From: Allolobophora icterica | Lineage: Eukaryota > Annelida > Clitellata > Crassiclitellata > Lumbricidae | Reading direction: 5' to 3' | Assembly (NCBI GenBank): GCA_963556255.1 | Contig: OY744610.1 | Coordinates: forward strand, 10,956,977-11,020,976 | Length of the DNA: 64,000 nt | In this document: positions 9,415-20,982 of the stretch, piece by piece | How positions within the stretch are numbered: the first letter of the stretch is position 1 | Layout of the letters: each line of letters begins with the position of its first letter | Translations under genes and position numbers: made by a program | Notes under the pieces: model-generated | The model's input: only the letters and a program-made list of their open reading frames with translations | What the model was told of the DNA's origin: nothing | Database searches by the model: none

Positions 9415-11360
9415 TATCTTCTGGTTCTCTGCCTTCAGGCAGGTACAACCTTCCGACGTCCGACGTCGCCACTCCTCTCGCTGTCGAGCCTCTTTTATAA
9501 TCCACTCCAGCATCATCTGCCTTGGTCTCCCTTTCATCCGCTTGCCTTCCAGTCTTCCTTCAATGTCCCTCCAAATTTTAAGTCTTCATCGGAAGAACAA
9601 CCAGAGTCTTTTTTAAAGACTTTCAGATATTCACAAAACAAACTTTGAAAGTCCACAAGTATTTTATTTTCAAAAATATCAACACTGAAATCCTACATTT
9701 TGGTCATTTTCATGGGAGAAATAATGAAGTCTTAGGACTGTAGTTGTTTTTACATGAACGCTATATTTTCTTCTCACTGTAACTCTGGACTGACGTGGGT
9801 TTTCTGGAAACACATCTGCAAATACATGTTCTGTAGCATTAAGTATAACAGGACATCGTTAACTCATAAATTTCAAAATGAATCCTGGTGGTTGTTCCGA
9901 TTAAGGCTTCATTTCTTAGGGGAGTCCCATGTCAGCGTGTGCCCAATCCATTTCCTTTGTCTCTTATTGTATGTATCAAGGATCTTTCTTCTCCAATCCT
10001 TCCCATCACCTCTTCATTTGCTGTATGTTCCGTCCAGCTTATCTTCTCCATTCTTCTCAAAATCCACAGCTCGAATGCCTTGAGCTTTTGTCCACCTTCG
10101 TCATGGTCCGTGTACCCGTTCCATACAATACCACACTCCCCATTCATTATACTCCACAGTCCTTGCCATCCTTACCATATTCCACACTCCTCATACTCCA
10201 CAGTCCTTGCCATTCTTTTCTTCAGGTTCCTCTTCATTCTTTCTCTCAAAAGCTCTTTACGTTTGTCAAATGTATCTTTACTCAGTGCTATTCTTCTTTA
10301 AATTTTCATTGGTCATTTTGCATCTTTCATGATCATGCTCTCCAAGTAGCAGAATTCTTTCACTTGTTCAATTTTCTCTCCAGCGATGTTTATTCTGATC
10401 ACAGTTTCTTCTCCGTTACTTATCCTCTTTACCTTTGTCTGTTTGGCGTTTATTTTCATTCCGTATTCGATTTATATGGCGCTTATTTCGATCCATCTGT
10501 AGCTGCTTGGACTCTCTGACTTCCAGCCATCATCGCCTGGTCATCTGCGAACCTCAGAGTTCTCTCTAATCAGTCTGACTCTGACCTTGATCCCACCATC
10601 CATGTCCCTCCATTCCTTCTCTAATAAACTTTTCTGTGCAAGTATCGAAGAGCAATGTTGATAACGGGAATCCTTGTTTCACTTCTCCGCCCAGTTTCTC
10701 TGGTTCCGAATACACTCCATCTATTCTTATTTGCACCGTTTGTCCAAAATAAAGATTTCCCAACAGTCGTCTATCTCTCCAATCTACTTTCATCCTTCTA
10801 AAGGACTGTATAAGCCTTCTCCAATCTACTCCGTCGACTGCTTTTTCATAGTCCACAAAACATAATTATATACACCTCTTCTCCGTTTTGGCGGTTTCTC
10901 TCTGTTAGTACTCTTGTTCCCATGCCATTTCTAAATCCGAATTGGTCGTCTCGAATCCCATTGACTGCCTCCGTCTTGCTTGCACTGTCATTGTTAGTAT
11001 TCATTTCATGATCTTTGACGCATGGGTGAGGAGGCTAGTGGTGCGGTGGTCTCCGGAAGCTGTTGCATTTGGTTTATTTTTTTACTGTTATTGTGATAGA
11101 TTGCAGGAAGTCCTCTGGTCATGCTCCCGTTGTATATTTACCTTGGTAGAGCCTTATCAGTTCATTTATGGCTTCTTCTGCTGATATGAATTCTATCCCT
11201 TCCGCTGTGCTACTTTCCAAGTTCATTATGGTCGCTCTCACCTCCTCTCTCAGCACCTCAGGTCTCATGCCCTCTGTTCCGTCTCGTATTTCCTCTTCTT
11301 CCATGTCATGATTATCATATAATCCTCCATTTCTGTCTTCGCTAATTAACCAAACCAAAA
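9415..11360 (-). pseudogene. RTE-like LINE reverse transcriptase, degenerate
   Basis: Minus-strand frames read, in order, a thumbless upstream block (about 11358-11119), V-D-Y/W-R-R-L motif-2 region and V-K-Q-G-F-P-L-S (about 10856-10566), then the catalytic F-A-D-D at 10552-10541, and G-R-P-R-Q near 9530 at the C terminus. The order matches an RTE/Nimb-type non-LTR reverse transcriptase. Stops and frameshifts between the blocks show it is inactive; no endonuclease domain remains. It lies tail to tail with copy 1 of the receptor gene. Confidence 0.75.
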
Positions 11361-12204
11361 AGCGATATTGGGTGGAATATTTTTACTCCGCCACACGTCT
11401 CCGCCACTTAGTCTAGTTCCAGGCGGAACAGTCCAAAGCCTTGATGAAGGAGGAGGGCGACGTGAATGGTCTTTGTTAATATCACACATTGTCGATAAAC
11501 CCAATCTCCTACTGCAATCGATATCGATGTCACACACAAGTTTAGTTTAGGCAATGTCGACGTCAGCGGCTCCGGCAGCAGCAACATGGCGTTAAAATAA
11601 ATGTGTCTAGTATAATGTCTGTCTATCTGATATCATGACTTCTGCCGAGTATTCTATCACCATCACCGACGTTATCCAACGTAGTCCTATGCTGTCTCCT
11701 CGATTTCATCACCGGATTTTCATCTGGTAGGCTACCGAAACGGACCAAACAACGCGGATCTTGTAGAGTTGAATTGATATAGCGCAGGTTTATCCGATAG
11801 TCTTTTGTGCGACGCTCAGTTAGCGCATGATCCGTGTCACTGTTGAGTTTAATTGGCGCCTTATAAATGTCAGATTACAATTACATGAGTCGGGAAGGAG
11901 ACGTACTGCATAGCATTAAAGCTGGATTTTGGATCCTGGAATTACTTTTAGTTAAGAGTAGGCCTATCTATGCGTCTATTGAAATCGCCCGTTTTTATAC
12001 ATTCAGGAGAGAAACAAGGAATTAAAGTTTCGTCGAGAGCAAGGCTATATATATCCACGACAAGGACAGACGAACAGGTTTAAATGAAGGCCAGGCCTGT
12101 ACATTTGCAAAGTAGATCAAGCATATTTTTTCGTTAAATCCCATATGATGTAGAAAATTATGCAATATTTAACATTGTAGCTTGATTTGTTTAGAGACGA
12201 TCTT
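11361..12204. other. Mostly unassigned; LINE tail at 11855-11885
   Basis: The only recognisable item is 'ggcgccttataaatgtcag' followed by ATTACA-like units at 11855-11885, which looks like another L2-type LINE 3' terminus on the plus strand. The remainder shows nothing. Confidence 0.4.
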
Positions 12205-12290
12205 TCTAATCAGCGCTCGTGAATAGCCTGATGCCCTGCGCTTGGCATTCGAATGGCGCTTTAGAAGTTTGGAGAATACGATTACCTTCA
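12205..12290 (+). mobile_element. L2-type LINE 3' UTR fragment
   Basis: The words 'agcgctcgtgaatagcctg', 'tgccctgcgc' and 'ggcgctttagaagtttggag' followed by 'aatacgattacc' match, in order, the 3' UTR and tail of the LINE whose 3' end is at 55745-55860 (minus strand). Confidence 0.7.
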
Positions 12291-12334
12291 GACATTACGT
12301 TTGCATGAATACATGCATGTATACCAAAGTCTAC

Positions 12335-12645
12335 CTACATGACTTAATTCATCGCCCTCACTCTGCTGCTTCCCTCCGTTCCTCTGACCGTTTGGACCTC
12401 TTCGTTCCCCGTGTCAGGACTTCTCTGGTTCAATCTAGGTCTTTTGCTTCCATTGGCCCTGCTCTTTGGAATGAGCTTCCTCCGTTCGTTCGTTCTTCTA
12501 TTCTATCAGGTAACGTCTCTTCCTCTTTTACCTTTCTTAAAACTTGCTTTCTCTCTCGGGGTCTCTCGCACTTCGAGCCTTTCTGAATGGCCCTCCCGCT
12601 AGAAGCGCTTTATAAATAATTATCCGAATACAATACGATACAATA
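12335..12645 (+). pseudogene. LINE 3' end with RT C-terminal block
   Basis: The plus-strand frame 12242-12586 carries S-R-S-F-A-S-I-G-P-A-L-W-N-E-L-P-P, the same LINE C-terminal signature as at 4991-5470. It is followed by 'gaagcgctttataaat' and a tail of AATACGATAC-like units ending near 12645. It is truncated at its 5' side directly after the previous LINE end. Confidence 0.8.
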
Positions 12646-12979
12646 CCTTCATTCGTAGACATACTTATACGTATTAGAACTCCGCCACTGGTAGGGACTT
12701 GCACTACTCTGGAAGAGGAAGTCCCAAGCGTGGAAAAAGAGGAGGTTGACGCTACTTTTAGCTATTTTAGCCACTGATATGTTCGTACATGCATACTTTA
12801 TACTAACATAAATTAACATGTTGCAGTGTTTCGTTACTAAACTGTTTTTCTGATTTATAATCAATTACCATAACTGTCTTGGTGGTGCTATATGTGATCC
12901 CGCCGCGTCTGTGTGGACGGGAGCTTACAATAAACGAATACTTGATTTTGATAGTCATCTTTGTTATAACTCAGTGTTA
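12646..12979. other. Unassigned stretch
   Basis: Nothing recognised between the LINE tail and the piggyBac left end. Confidence 0.5.
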
Positions 12980-15900
12980 TTAACCCTTTAATGCGCAACT
13001 TTTTTTTCTTCATAAATTTTATGCCTATTGTATTATTTTATATACTTGGATCCCTGAAACAGTTCATTTTATTTAAAATTGTGTTCCGTTTTACTCGTAG
13101 AACACCAAAAAGTTAGCGTCCCACTAGTGGGACGCTATGCACTATAGGGTACAGGTTCCTATCATATGCTGCAATGCATTTAGTTGATGATAAATTGATC
13201 AGCATCAAAGTTTACAAGTTCTGCATATACAATGATTGTTCAAAATCCAACAAGTTCAGTTGACATAAGGTTAGTCTTGTTGTTTGGAGTGAAAAGCACC
13301 AAAGCATCTGTCGTGCAGGGACACTGAGCACTTTGAGCACACTCTTTTTGTCTTCATGCCACAGATAACGCAGCGTCGCTGCGTTGTGATAGCCTCCAGA
13401 TGATGATTGTGACCATCATATCTCACATCGGATGATAGCCGTGATGCTAGTGGTCGATGGCGACCAGCAGAAATTGGTCGACCCATCGGCACACGAGAGC
13501 TGTACTTGGCGAAATATGTAAGAGCAATCTGACGTCTGAATTCAATCAATGGCAATGGATGCTGTTTCGAAGCTGGCCCACATCGATATAAGTACCAAGC
13601 GTTGCAGACAGCAGCATCAATAGTGAATGCAAATAGTGACCACCACCACTTCTTACTCCTTATGGACACCCTATAAAGGTTGATGTTTTGGTCCATCCTG
13701 TCCGTGCCACCCATGCATCTGTTGTAGTGACCAATGACAGCCGGCTGGGTTATGCTGACATGCTTCTTCAAAGATGCTGACCAACGCTTCACTTGCATCA
13801 ATGGTTGGACGCCGGTATTGTTTGAAGCCATGTTCACAATGCTGTTGTCATGCCAGCGAACGACAATGATTCCAGAGGTCGCATCTGTTCGAAAGTCATA
13901 TTCGCCTCTGGGCTTCTTCTTCATTTTGTCAGCATCCAACACAGGGCACTTCTGGAGACGATTAGACCGAATGGTACCAGTTGCAGTTACGCCTTTCTCT
14001 TTCAGTCTGTCAAACAGATTCAGTGTTGTAAAGAAGTTGTCCATATACACAGTGAGATTCACATCACGTGGCATCTCAGATAGGAGATGCATAACGACAG
14101 AACCTCCAAGGCCCAAATTAGGGTCATAGCTTGATGATGCTCCCTGGTAAGGTTCAAAACGGATTAGATAGCCCAGTCTTGTGTTCAAGGACCAAACTTT
14201 AAAACCGAACCGAATTGGCTTTCCTCTTATGAACTGTTTCGCTGAATGGCGACCATAATATGGCACCATAGATTCGTCAATCGACAACTCCTTCTCCACC
14301 GGCCAATAGCGCAGACATCGTTCATTTAGAAGTTCAAACAATGGTCGAACCTTTGCCATTTTGTCCAGGCCATCAAGTTTAGTGTTGTCAGCTAAATGCA
14401 AATAGCGCATCACCTCCTCGAACCGATTGAGGGACATGCTATTACTCACTGCTTCATTACGCACATCCGAGGATGATTCCCAGTACATTCTCCTTCTTGG
14501 AAGTGGTACATAGCCAGAGACAAGCAGGACAGCCATAAATGAGCGTATTTCACCACTTGTGACCTTGAAACTTGGTTTCCCTTTCTGGTTTGCATACAGT
14601 GTGGTCATGTTTACAATCATATCAAGAACTTGCTCGTCAAAGAACAACTCGAACAACATACATGGAGTCATATCCTGCTGTAGAAATGATGGTTTGTTTA
14701 GCTCTTGAGCAACACTGTCAACTACTTTCAGGTCTTTCTTCTTCCAAGTTCTAATTGTGGATTGATTTGTGCGAGCAGAACGTTTTTGACATGCAGCCTT
14801 TGTTCCAACTATGGACGGACTTGTAGATGGCACCGACAAACAAGACTCAGTTTTATCATTTTCTTCATAATCAATTCCATTGTCACTCACACCTGCTTTA
14901 CACTGTGTTATCTTTGGTGGATTCATTTTCTTTGCTCGTTTGACCTTGGTCTGAATTTCACGAACCGGTCGTTTCCGGCTTATGTCTGTAGTTTCAACTA
15001 TGGGTGTCCGGTCCAGTGCTGATATACATTCTTGTTCGTCAACGTCACTTTCATTGTCACTATCTATGCCACCAAACGTTGCTTTCTGATGATCTGTAGT
15101 GTGCACAGTAGCCTCAGCTTCCTCTCTTAGTTGTCGACCAGTTAAATTTTCTACCGTACCACCAGCATCTTCGGGTCCACTGTCTACGTCAGTGTCATTT
15201 CCATTGGATGGAGGCTGAATGTAAATATCTGCCGATGAAAATGCTGCGTCATCTTCCAGCATAGAGATAACTTCATTAACGGTGTAACGCCTGTAATAAT
15301 TAAAATATAACCGTAATTTTGGAGCTATATTCAAAACTCGTAAGAACAGCGTGATCAGTTTCCTGTTGTGAAACTGCTTGCGTCTAACTCGTCGTCCAAT
15401 ACTATTGTCACAGACCCAAGCACAATACATGACCCGCCCAATTTCACCCAACCATCTGTACATCTTCATCCTTCCAATCTTGTAGTATACTGAGGTTACA
15501 AGCACTAACTTCCTATTTATGAGCTTTTATCATTTATAGTCACTATTATGTGTGAAATCAGCCAGAGTTACCACTCTAAAACTACATGCGCCCATTCGTG
15601 CATAGCGTCCCACTAGTGGGACGGTGTAAATATAACCTGTGGCAAAACACTTCCGCGCCCAAGTCAACAATACTTGCACATAAATGGATGAAAAACTGTA
15701 TTAGAACTTATATTTCACAATAACATTGAAATAAAACTCCATTATGTAAAAAATACTGACCTTTTAGGCGGCATGATAATCCAAAATAGAAAAATATCGA
15801 AACTCCGCTTTCGTCAAATATTATGTAAACACCATCAACAAAGAGTATGTATTTGCTGAGATGCTGACATTGGCCCATAAGTATGTAATTCATATGTGAT

Positions 15901-15993
15901 GGAATCAATACAATTTGCACTGTAAATTATTTTATATTCAACTTTCATTTGGGCGTCCCACTAGTGGGACGCTATGCATTAAATGGGTATTAA
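12980..15993 (-). mobile_element. piggyBac element, apparently complete
   Basis: The element is bounded by TTAA at 12980-12983 and 15990-15993, the piggyBac target. The left end reads CCCTTTAATGCGC; the right end read inward is TACCCATTTAATGCAT, an imperfect inverted repeat. A 16-bp palindrome, GTCCCACTAGTGGGAC, occurs near the left end (13118-13133) and twice near the right end (about 15607 and 15955-15970), so it is a likely transposase-binding repeat. The single internal gene is on the minus strand. Confidence 0.85.
13271..15774 (-). CDS. piggyBac transposase, two exons (677 aa)
   Basis: Exon 1 is 15774-15761 (14 nt, M-P-P-K plus two bases), with donor AG|GTCAGT. Exon 2 is 15290-13271, after acceptor TTATTACAG|G. 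Splicing a 470-nt intron gives M-P-P-K-R-R-Y-T-V, the usual start of this transposase class, so the 72 codons open upstream of the acceptor are intronic. The DDE_Tnp_1_7 core has catalytic D343 (S-I-D-E-S), D422 (Y-M-D-N-F) and D535/D538 (G-T-D-R-M-D); their spacing of 79, 113 and 3 matches the family. An acidic N-terminal segment (I-Y-I-Q-P-P) precedes it, and the last 35 residues form a Cys/His-rich finger (C-V-I-C ... C-S-K-C ... H-D-R-C) that binds DNA ends. The enzyme catalyses cut-and-paste transposition at TTAA. No stop or frameshift is seen. Confidence 0.9.
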
Positions 15994-17904
15994 ACAGCAA
16001 CTAATCAACCAACATACGTACGCGCGTACATGCATAAGTGCGTATGCATAATACATTTGCATGACTGTATTGATATATCTATCTCTGTGTTTTACCAAGA
16101 ATTAATATAGCACCATTAGATACCTCGAAACAGCGTTGAAACGGCTTTTAGCATATCTAACAAGATGTGCTATTTTACGTTCTTCAATCAAAGTAGGCCT
16201 ACAGAGTGATGCCATGAAGAAAATTGCATAATTCAAAGGTCGCATTCTTAAATCGATTACGTTGCGAACACTGAACACTAAAGGAAACGTCTGCCGTTAA
16301 GAAACCACAGCCAATGTTCTTAGACATGAAGGAAACTAAGCATAGTCCAATAAACAATTAAATTGCGACCTATTGTTCAATTCTTTTTAATCAAAATGGG
16401 TTAAAATCTCACAATGAGCAAGAGTTCATCTTTAAGTAATGTTGACAAGATGACAAGGTCCGTCATGACAGAATGTGTTAGTTTCAATATCATGCATTTA
16501 GAATTATTCACAAGCACTGTCAGACATACACGAATTTTCCACTTACGAGAATCTAGAGTAACTTATCATAAAAGATATTACACAAAGTTGCTACACTTAT
16601 GTTCTACTGCTATTTATTCAACTTACCTACGATTATTTAGAATGCGAAAGCAACAAAATGAAGCAAAACGAAGAATTGCTTGAACTACAAGCTGAATTAT
16701 CGTCAATTCTGAATTATCGTCAAAAACCAAATTTTCTGACCTCATACGCCCGAGCACAACAGTCACAATTTGTATCAATCAACACAATAACTTGAAGACT
16801 GAGACACCAAATGATATCTTAGATATTCCACTCAGTTCGATAGTTCCATTCCGACTGATGAAAGTCTGAATATGAGGGAATAACATCATTTAAAAAACCA
16901 AATTTTAACGGCAGTTACAGCTGGAAGGGGTTAGAAATCGCAGCAATCTTTCAAGAATACCAGATGCTGGGACCAAGGGCGTAGCTTTCTCCGAAGAGTG
17001 GTGAACAGACTCCGCCGTCCCCTTCCTTTCACCCCTTCAATATAATTACACGAATTTTGTATACTTAGTCCGCCACCATGATGATCGATGATGACCGAAG
17101 GATACAGCGGACTGAAGAGAAGAGCACAACGAAGAGAGTAATGGCGTCATTGGAAGTGGAAACCTGCCGAAGGGCAGAGAACTTAAAGAAGAACAAGTCC
17201 GCCACATTAATCCACTCGAAGATAACAAAGAAAGCCCAGTGGTCTGAGATCCGGGACCTCTGATCGACGCCTTAACCAAACCTCACAACGTAGGCCTAAC
17301 TTCACAATGGCCCTAAACACAACTATCTGATAGATGTAACAGATGAGACTTAAGATAGTATGAAAATGTTTCTCAAGCTGCTAGTGGTACCAATGATTAC
17401 CCAAAGAAGCCGAGACTGTCACCTGACTGAAGTTGGTTTTTAAGGCACATGCTCTACTAATATAACTTCATGTAGGCTATCGGTTAATGCGTCCACCAGG
17501 TCCCTACTCGCTGTTGCAGAAGGTAGGACTAAAGTATGTCGTTCTCGAGTGTAAGCTGATGTTACCATCCTGATATATTTATATAGGCCTATGCTAGTTT
17601 ATAAGGGCGATTCATGATGGTAAACCAAAGCCTGGGATGCATTGTCTATTTCTAAGGACGTGTATTGTGGTTAGCCGAGGTCGACGGGCCGTTGCTGAAA
17701 ATACTTAGAGCTCCTTGTGACTAGTTTCTTGACCTCGGCCATTGCAATTAATCTTACAGGGTGAACAAATAAGAACGCAACCTTTCGCCGTTGATACGGA
17801 TGCTGTCAATCCAAAGAACGAGGTTCGAAGTCTCGGTTATTTCTTTACGGAACCCTGTAAATGACGTTACACATCAGGTCAGTCTCAGGATGAGCGGGCG
17901 CCTG
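15994..17904. other. Unassigned stretch
   Basis: The plus frame 16414-16683 (89 codons) and the frames around 17046-17279 have no motif I recognise and no supporting context. No repeats with partners in the window were found. Confidence 0.45.
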
Positions 17905-18212
17905 AAGTATTGTATTGTATCTAAACATTTATAAAGCGCGTCTCACAGTGTTCGCTAATCAGAGGGGCTCCCAGTGCGAAAGACCCAGTGAATAGAAAGT
18001 GGTTTTAAGACAGCGGAACGAGGCTTTTGGGCCACCAGCTAATAAAGAGGCAGCTGAATCCATAGGGCAGGGCCAATGCAAGGAAAGGCTCGAGTTTTGG
18101 CCATAGTGGTCGTGGCTCGTGGTACAAGAAGATCGTGGCGATTAAGCGATCGCAAAGGACAGAGGCCCGGGAAGTGTTTAAAAGTTGGGTGAGCCAAGTC
18201 AGCCAACCAAGT

Positions 18213-18214
<2 letters not shown>
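17905..18214 (-). pseudogene. LINE 3' end with RT C-terminal block
   Basis: On the minus strand a frame reads R-A-F-P-C-I-G-P-A-L-W-I-Q-L-P, the same C-terminal LINE signature as the other copies. It is followed by a 3' UTR with 'gcgctttataaatg' and a tail of ATACAATAC units at 17905-17925. The 5' truncation point abuts a (CA)n tract. Confidence 0.75.

Positions 18215-18291
<77 letters not shown>
18215..18291. repeat. (CA)n microsatellite
   Basis: About 38 uninterrupted CA units. The minus-strand frame over it (repeated C-V) is an artefact of the repeat. Confidence 0.95.
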
Positions 18292-18295
<4 letters not shown>

Positions 18296-18324
18296 CATGG
18301 CAAGCATATAATATATTAATAATA

Positions 18325-18500
18325 CATTATATATGTTCGCCTTGGTATATATATTTTATATACCAAGGCGAACCTATATAATGTATAGGTTTGCCTTGGT
18401 CATATATATATATAAGGTGGATTATCCATTAGGTCGCCTTCAGTTTCTTTTTAGATAGGTTTATACACACCTATCTAAAACGAAACTGAAGGCGACGACG
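18325..18500. repeat. Cluster of short palindromes
   Basis: One hairpin at about 18333-18375 pairs TTCGCCTTGGTATATA with its complement across an AT loop. A second at about 18440-18497 pairs TCGCCTTCAGTTTC and TAGATAGGT with their complements across an 8-base loop. A partial third copy (aggtttgccttgg) lies between them. The second hairpin overlaps the 3' end of the hAT fragment and may be that element's terminus. Confidence 0.7.
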
Positions 18501-18857
18501 ACCTTTGCCAAATTCATCTACAACATTATTCATGAATTCTGTTTTCTTCTTGCTAATTTTCTCTCTGTGTAGACTCATCATACACAATCCGGAAAGTCTG
18601 TCGTCTGTCAAAGTAGATCGTAGCCAGGTTTTCACACGACGCAGAGTGCTGCACGATCTTTCGATTGCACTTGTAGTGGTTGGCAGAGTTAGGAGAATAA
18701 GAATAGCTTGACGGCTAGAAGGGTAGAAATCAGTATGAGCAAGCAAGTCGATGAAGTCTGCGTCTTTCAGCCCTCTTTGCAATGGTGAAGCAGACCAGAC
18801 ATCATACCAAGCCGATGCCTCTATATGCCTACTGACACAAACTTGGATCTTTGTCAA
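18471..18857 (-). pseudogene. hAT-like transposase, C-terminal dimerisation fragment
   Basis: The 128-codon frame reads Y-P-S-S-R-Q-A-I ... L-P-T-T-T-S-A-I-E-R-S-C-S-T-L-R-R-V-K-T-W-L-R-S-T-L-T-D-D-R-L-S-G-L. This is the hAT-family dimerisation block, best known from zinc-finger MYM / THAP-kinase-repressor-like transposase relatives. Only the last sixth of a typical protein is present and no start is credible, so it is a fragment. Confidence 0.8.
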
Positions 18858-19560
18858 TATTTATTTGTATGTGAGTCTAGCCTACCTGTCTGCCTTCCAC
18901 GATTAAGCGGCGAAGGTGTCCAACGACTAGTGATGAGCACAGTTAGGTGACGAACGAAAGTTTCGAACTACGGTCACAAATGTAGGCCTACAGTGAGTGT
19001 AGTGAATGGCTGGCGACGAGCGCAGTGAAGGTTATAATAAATCGGTTAAAATATCCTGCCACGAGCGAGTAATAATGTCAGAAAGAACACGTCGCACAGA
19101 CACTTCGTGAGAAATGTACCTCTGAGCACTTGGATGCGACTTTGAAAATATTTCATGTACACTGATTTGCAGACTGTATGGTATATTTAATGCATCTGCA
19201 AAGGTCGCATCCTACAGGATTCCATTTGAATACCAGCAGCTGCTAAATTTGTGCACTGCCGGTCACTTGAGAGGTCAACAGCGACCTCAGCCGGAGACTC
19301 CGAGATTCTCCACGCCTCAGCGCATCAGATCTAAGACAAAGGAGCCCTGTAAGGCTGTAAACGATAGCTAATACACACTTACACAGAGCCACAACATCTG
19401 GCATCTATACCACAACATGCTGACCGTCCAGCTATAGGTCATGACCTGGGAAATCTGGAGTCTTACACTTCCTCTGGATCTACAGAGGCGGAGTCGCGCG
19501 TTTGTTGCGATCTCAAGATGAACTAAACACTCTTTCTCCTCCCACTCTGAAAGCCCACAC
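18858..19560. other. Unassigned stretch
   Basis: No coding or repeat feature recognised. Confidence 0.45.
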
Positions 19561-19783
19561 ACACACTAAATATTGTATTTACGTATATATATATATACAC
19601 ACACTAAATGTTGTATTTACGTATATATATAATATATACACACACATATATATGTACATATATAGCCTACATACATACATGCATTCATACATACATACAT
19701 ACATACATACATACATACATACATACATACATACATACATACATACATACATACATACATACATACATACATACATACATACA

Positions 19784-19812
<29 letters not shown>
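19561..19812. repeat. (CATA)n microsatellite with flanking (CA)/(TA) tracts
   Basis: Almost perfect CATA units run from about 19669 to 19812, preceded by shorter acacac and tatata tracts and two copies of 'cactaaatattgtatttacgtat'. The open frames with Y-I-H-T or M-Y-V-C repeats on both strands are consequences of the repeat, not genes. Confidence 0.95.
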
Positions 19813-19816
<4 letters not shown>

Positions 19817-20832
19817 TTATACCACAGCTGTCTTAAGAATTAGTTGTTTTGTGTCCACTCTCCTCAGTCTAGTAGGATGATATATTGCGCCTGTCACTAT
19901 CAAAGTCTCCTACAATTTTGGATCAACAAATCGTTCAACAGGCTCACAGCCATCACCTTTGTAGTTTTCAGACCGAGAGGGTAAGGTTTCCAGTATCCAC
20001 GTTTCCCTTAGCAGTCGCCTAGCTTACTGACCCTTTCCAAAGGTCAGAGCTGACATTCGCAGGTTCCATTAGGCGTATACTGTGCTCTTTCTATAGTATA
20101 TCGAGTATATCTATAGTGCTATTTCTATAATATCGACTGAGGTTTCGCATCGGTACAAGCTCTGTTTGACAAAGGCTCTCAAATTTTGTCAAATCACTGT
20201 GAAAATTTTGTGCGCAAATTATATTGTTTATTGTATCAATGCCCAAAAAGTTGTGTGAGCATACGTCTGCCTTGGCGCCACAGAGCCAAAACTTGTGTGA
20301 GCAGCGGCGCCTTTGGCGCCATAGGTTCCCGGGCCTCTGGCAAAGGACGTATGGAAGTAGCTGAAATTGGTTACAGACAACAAGGTTACAGAGGTACTTG
20401 GGTGCTAAGCCTATATAGGACCGAAGGACTAAAGTGAGAACCTTAGGCTAAATCCGAGCAGCAAGGGGAAGCCAATGAAGATGATCGAACATGAAAGAAG
20501 AATTATCAGAAATATGTCAGAAATATCTAAGAAGTGCTCTGCTTTCTTGTGTACAGAATTGAATGTCAGAACAACTGCACAGACAGCATGAGACTTCTTT
20601 CGGACGAACTTAATATGCTGCGGTTTAGATCATCATAGAAGAGGAAGAGCAGTCCCTTAAGCTAAGCTTGGAATGAAGTCTTAACGACTTTATTTTCTTA
20701 GCCTCGGCGTATGAAGGAGGTAGCTAGTCCTCTCTCTTGCCTATGATCTTCTCACAGATAGTATACGGTCAGCATACTCAGTACATCTGAGTTATTTAGG
20801 GAGCGAAGGTGGAGCAGAACTCCTCAAACAAA
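19813..20832. other. Unassigned stretch
   Basis: Nothing supported. The frame at 20186-20437 has no recognisable motif; two 'tggcgcca' palindromes lie inside it. Confidence 0.45.
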
Positions 20833-20915
20833 TTTATGCGCCAGATGAAATTTGAACCCCCGACCTCTCGGTTGACAGTCCGGCACGCTGACCATTAGAC
20901 TATCGCTCACCCAAG
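20833..20915 (-). repeat. tRNA-derived SINE head (tRNA-like, not a working tRNA)
   Basis: The minus strand reads 'gatagtctaatggtcagc' (box A-like), a CTGTCAA anticodon-like loop, and 'gtcgggggttcaaatttc' (box B-like). The acceptor and T stems do not pair, so it is a tRNA-derived SINE head or tRNA pseudogene. The A/B box spacing is right for Pol III transcription. Confidence 0.55.
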
Positions 20916-20982
20916 ACCACCGATTATATTGCGCCATCAACTAAGACTAAAATAGGAGATAGTCGGGTCAATATACCATCGG

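Noticed and set aside
15291..15505. First 72 codons of the 744-codon piggyBac frame
   Set aside because: They lie upstream of a good splice acceptor, have no transposase similarity, and splicing to exon 1 gives the expected family start.
16414..16683. 89-codon frame
   Set aside because: No motif, no context, composition typical of random AT-rich DNA.
19502..19880. Long frames with Y-I-H-T and M-Y-V-C repeats
   Set aside because: Artefacts of the CATA microsatellite.
20186..20437. 83-codon frame
   Set aside because: No similarity recognised; overlaps palindromic 'tggcgcca' words.
20833..20915. Possible tRNA-Asp-like gene
   Set aside because: A and B boxes are present, but the acceptor and T stems do not pair, so it is a SINE head or pseudogene.
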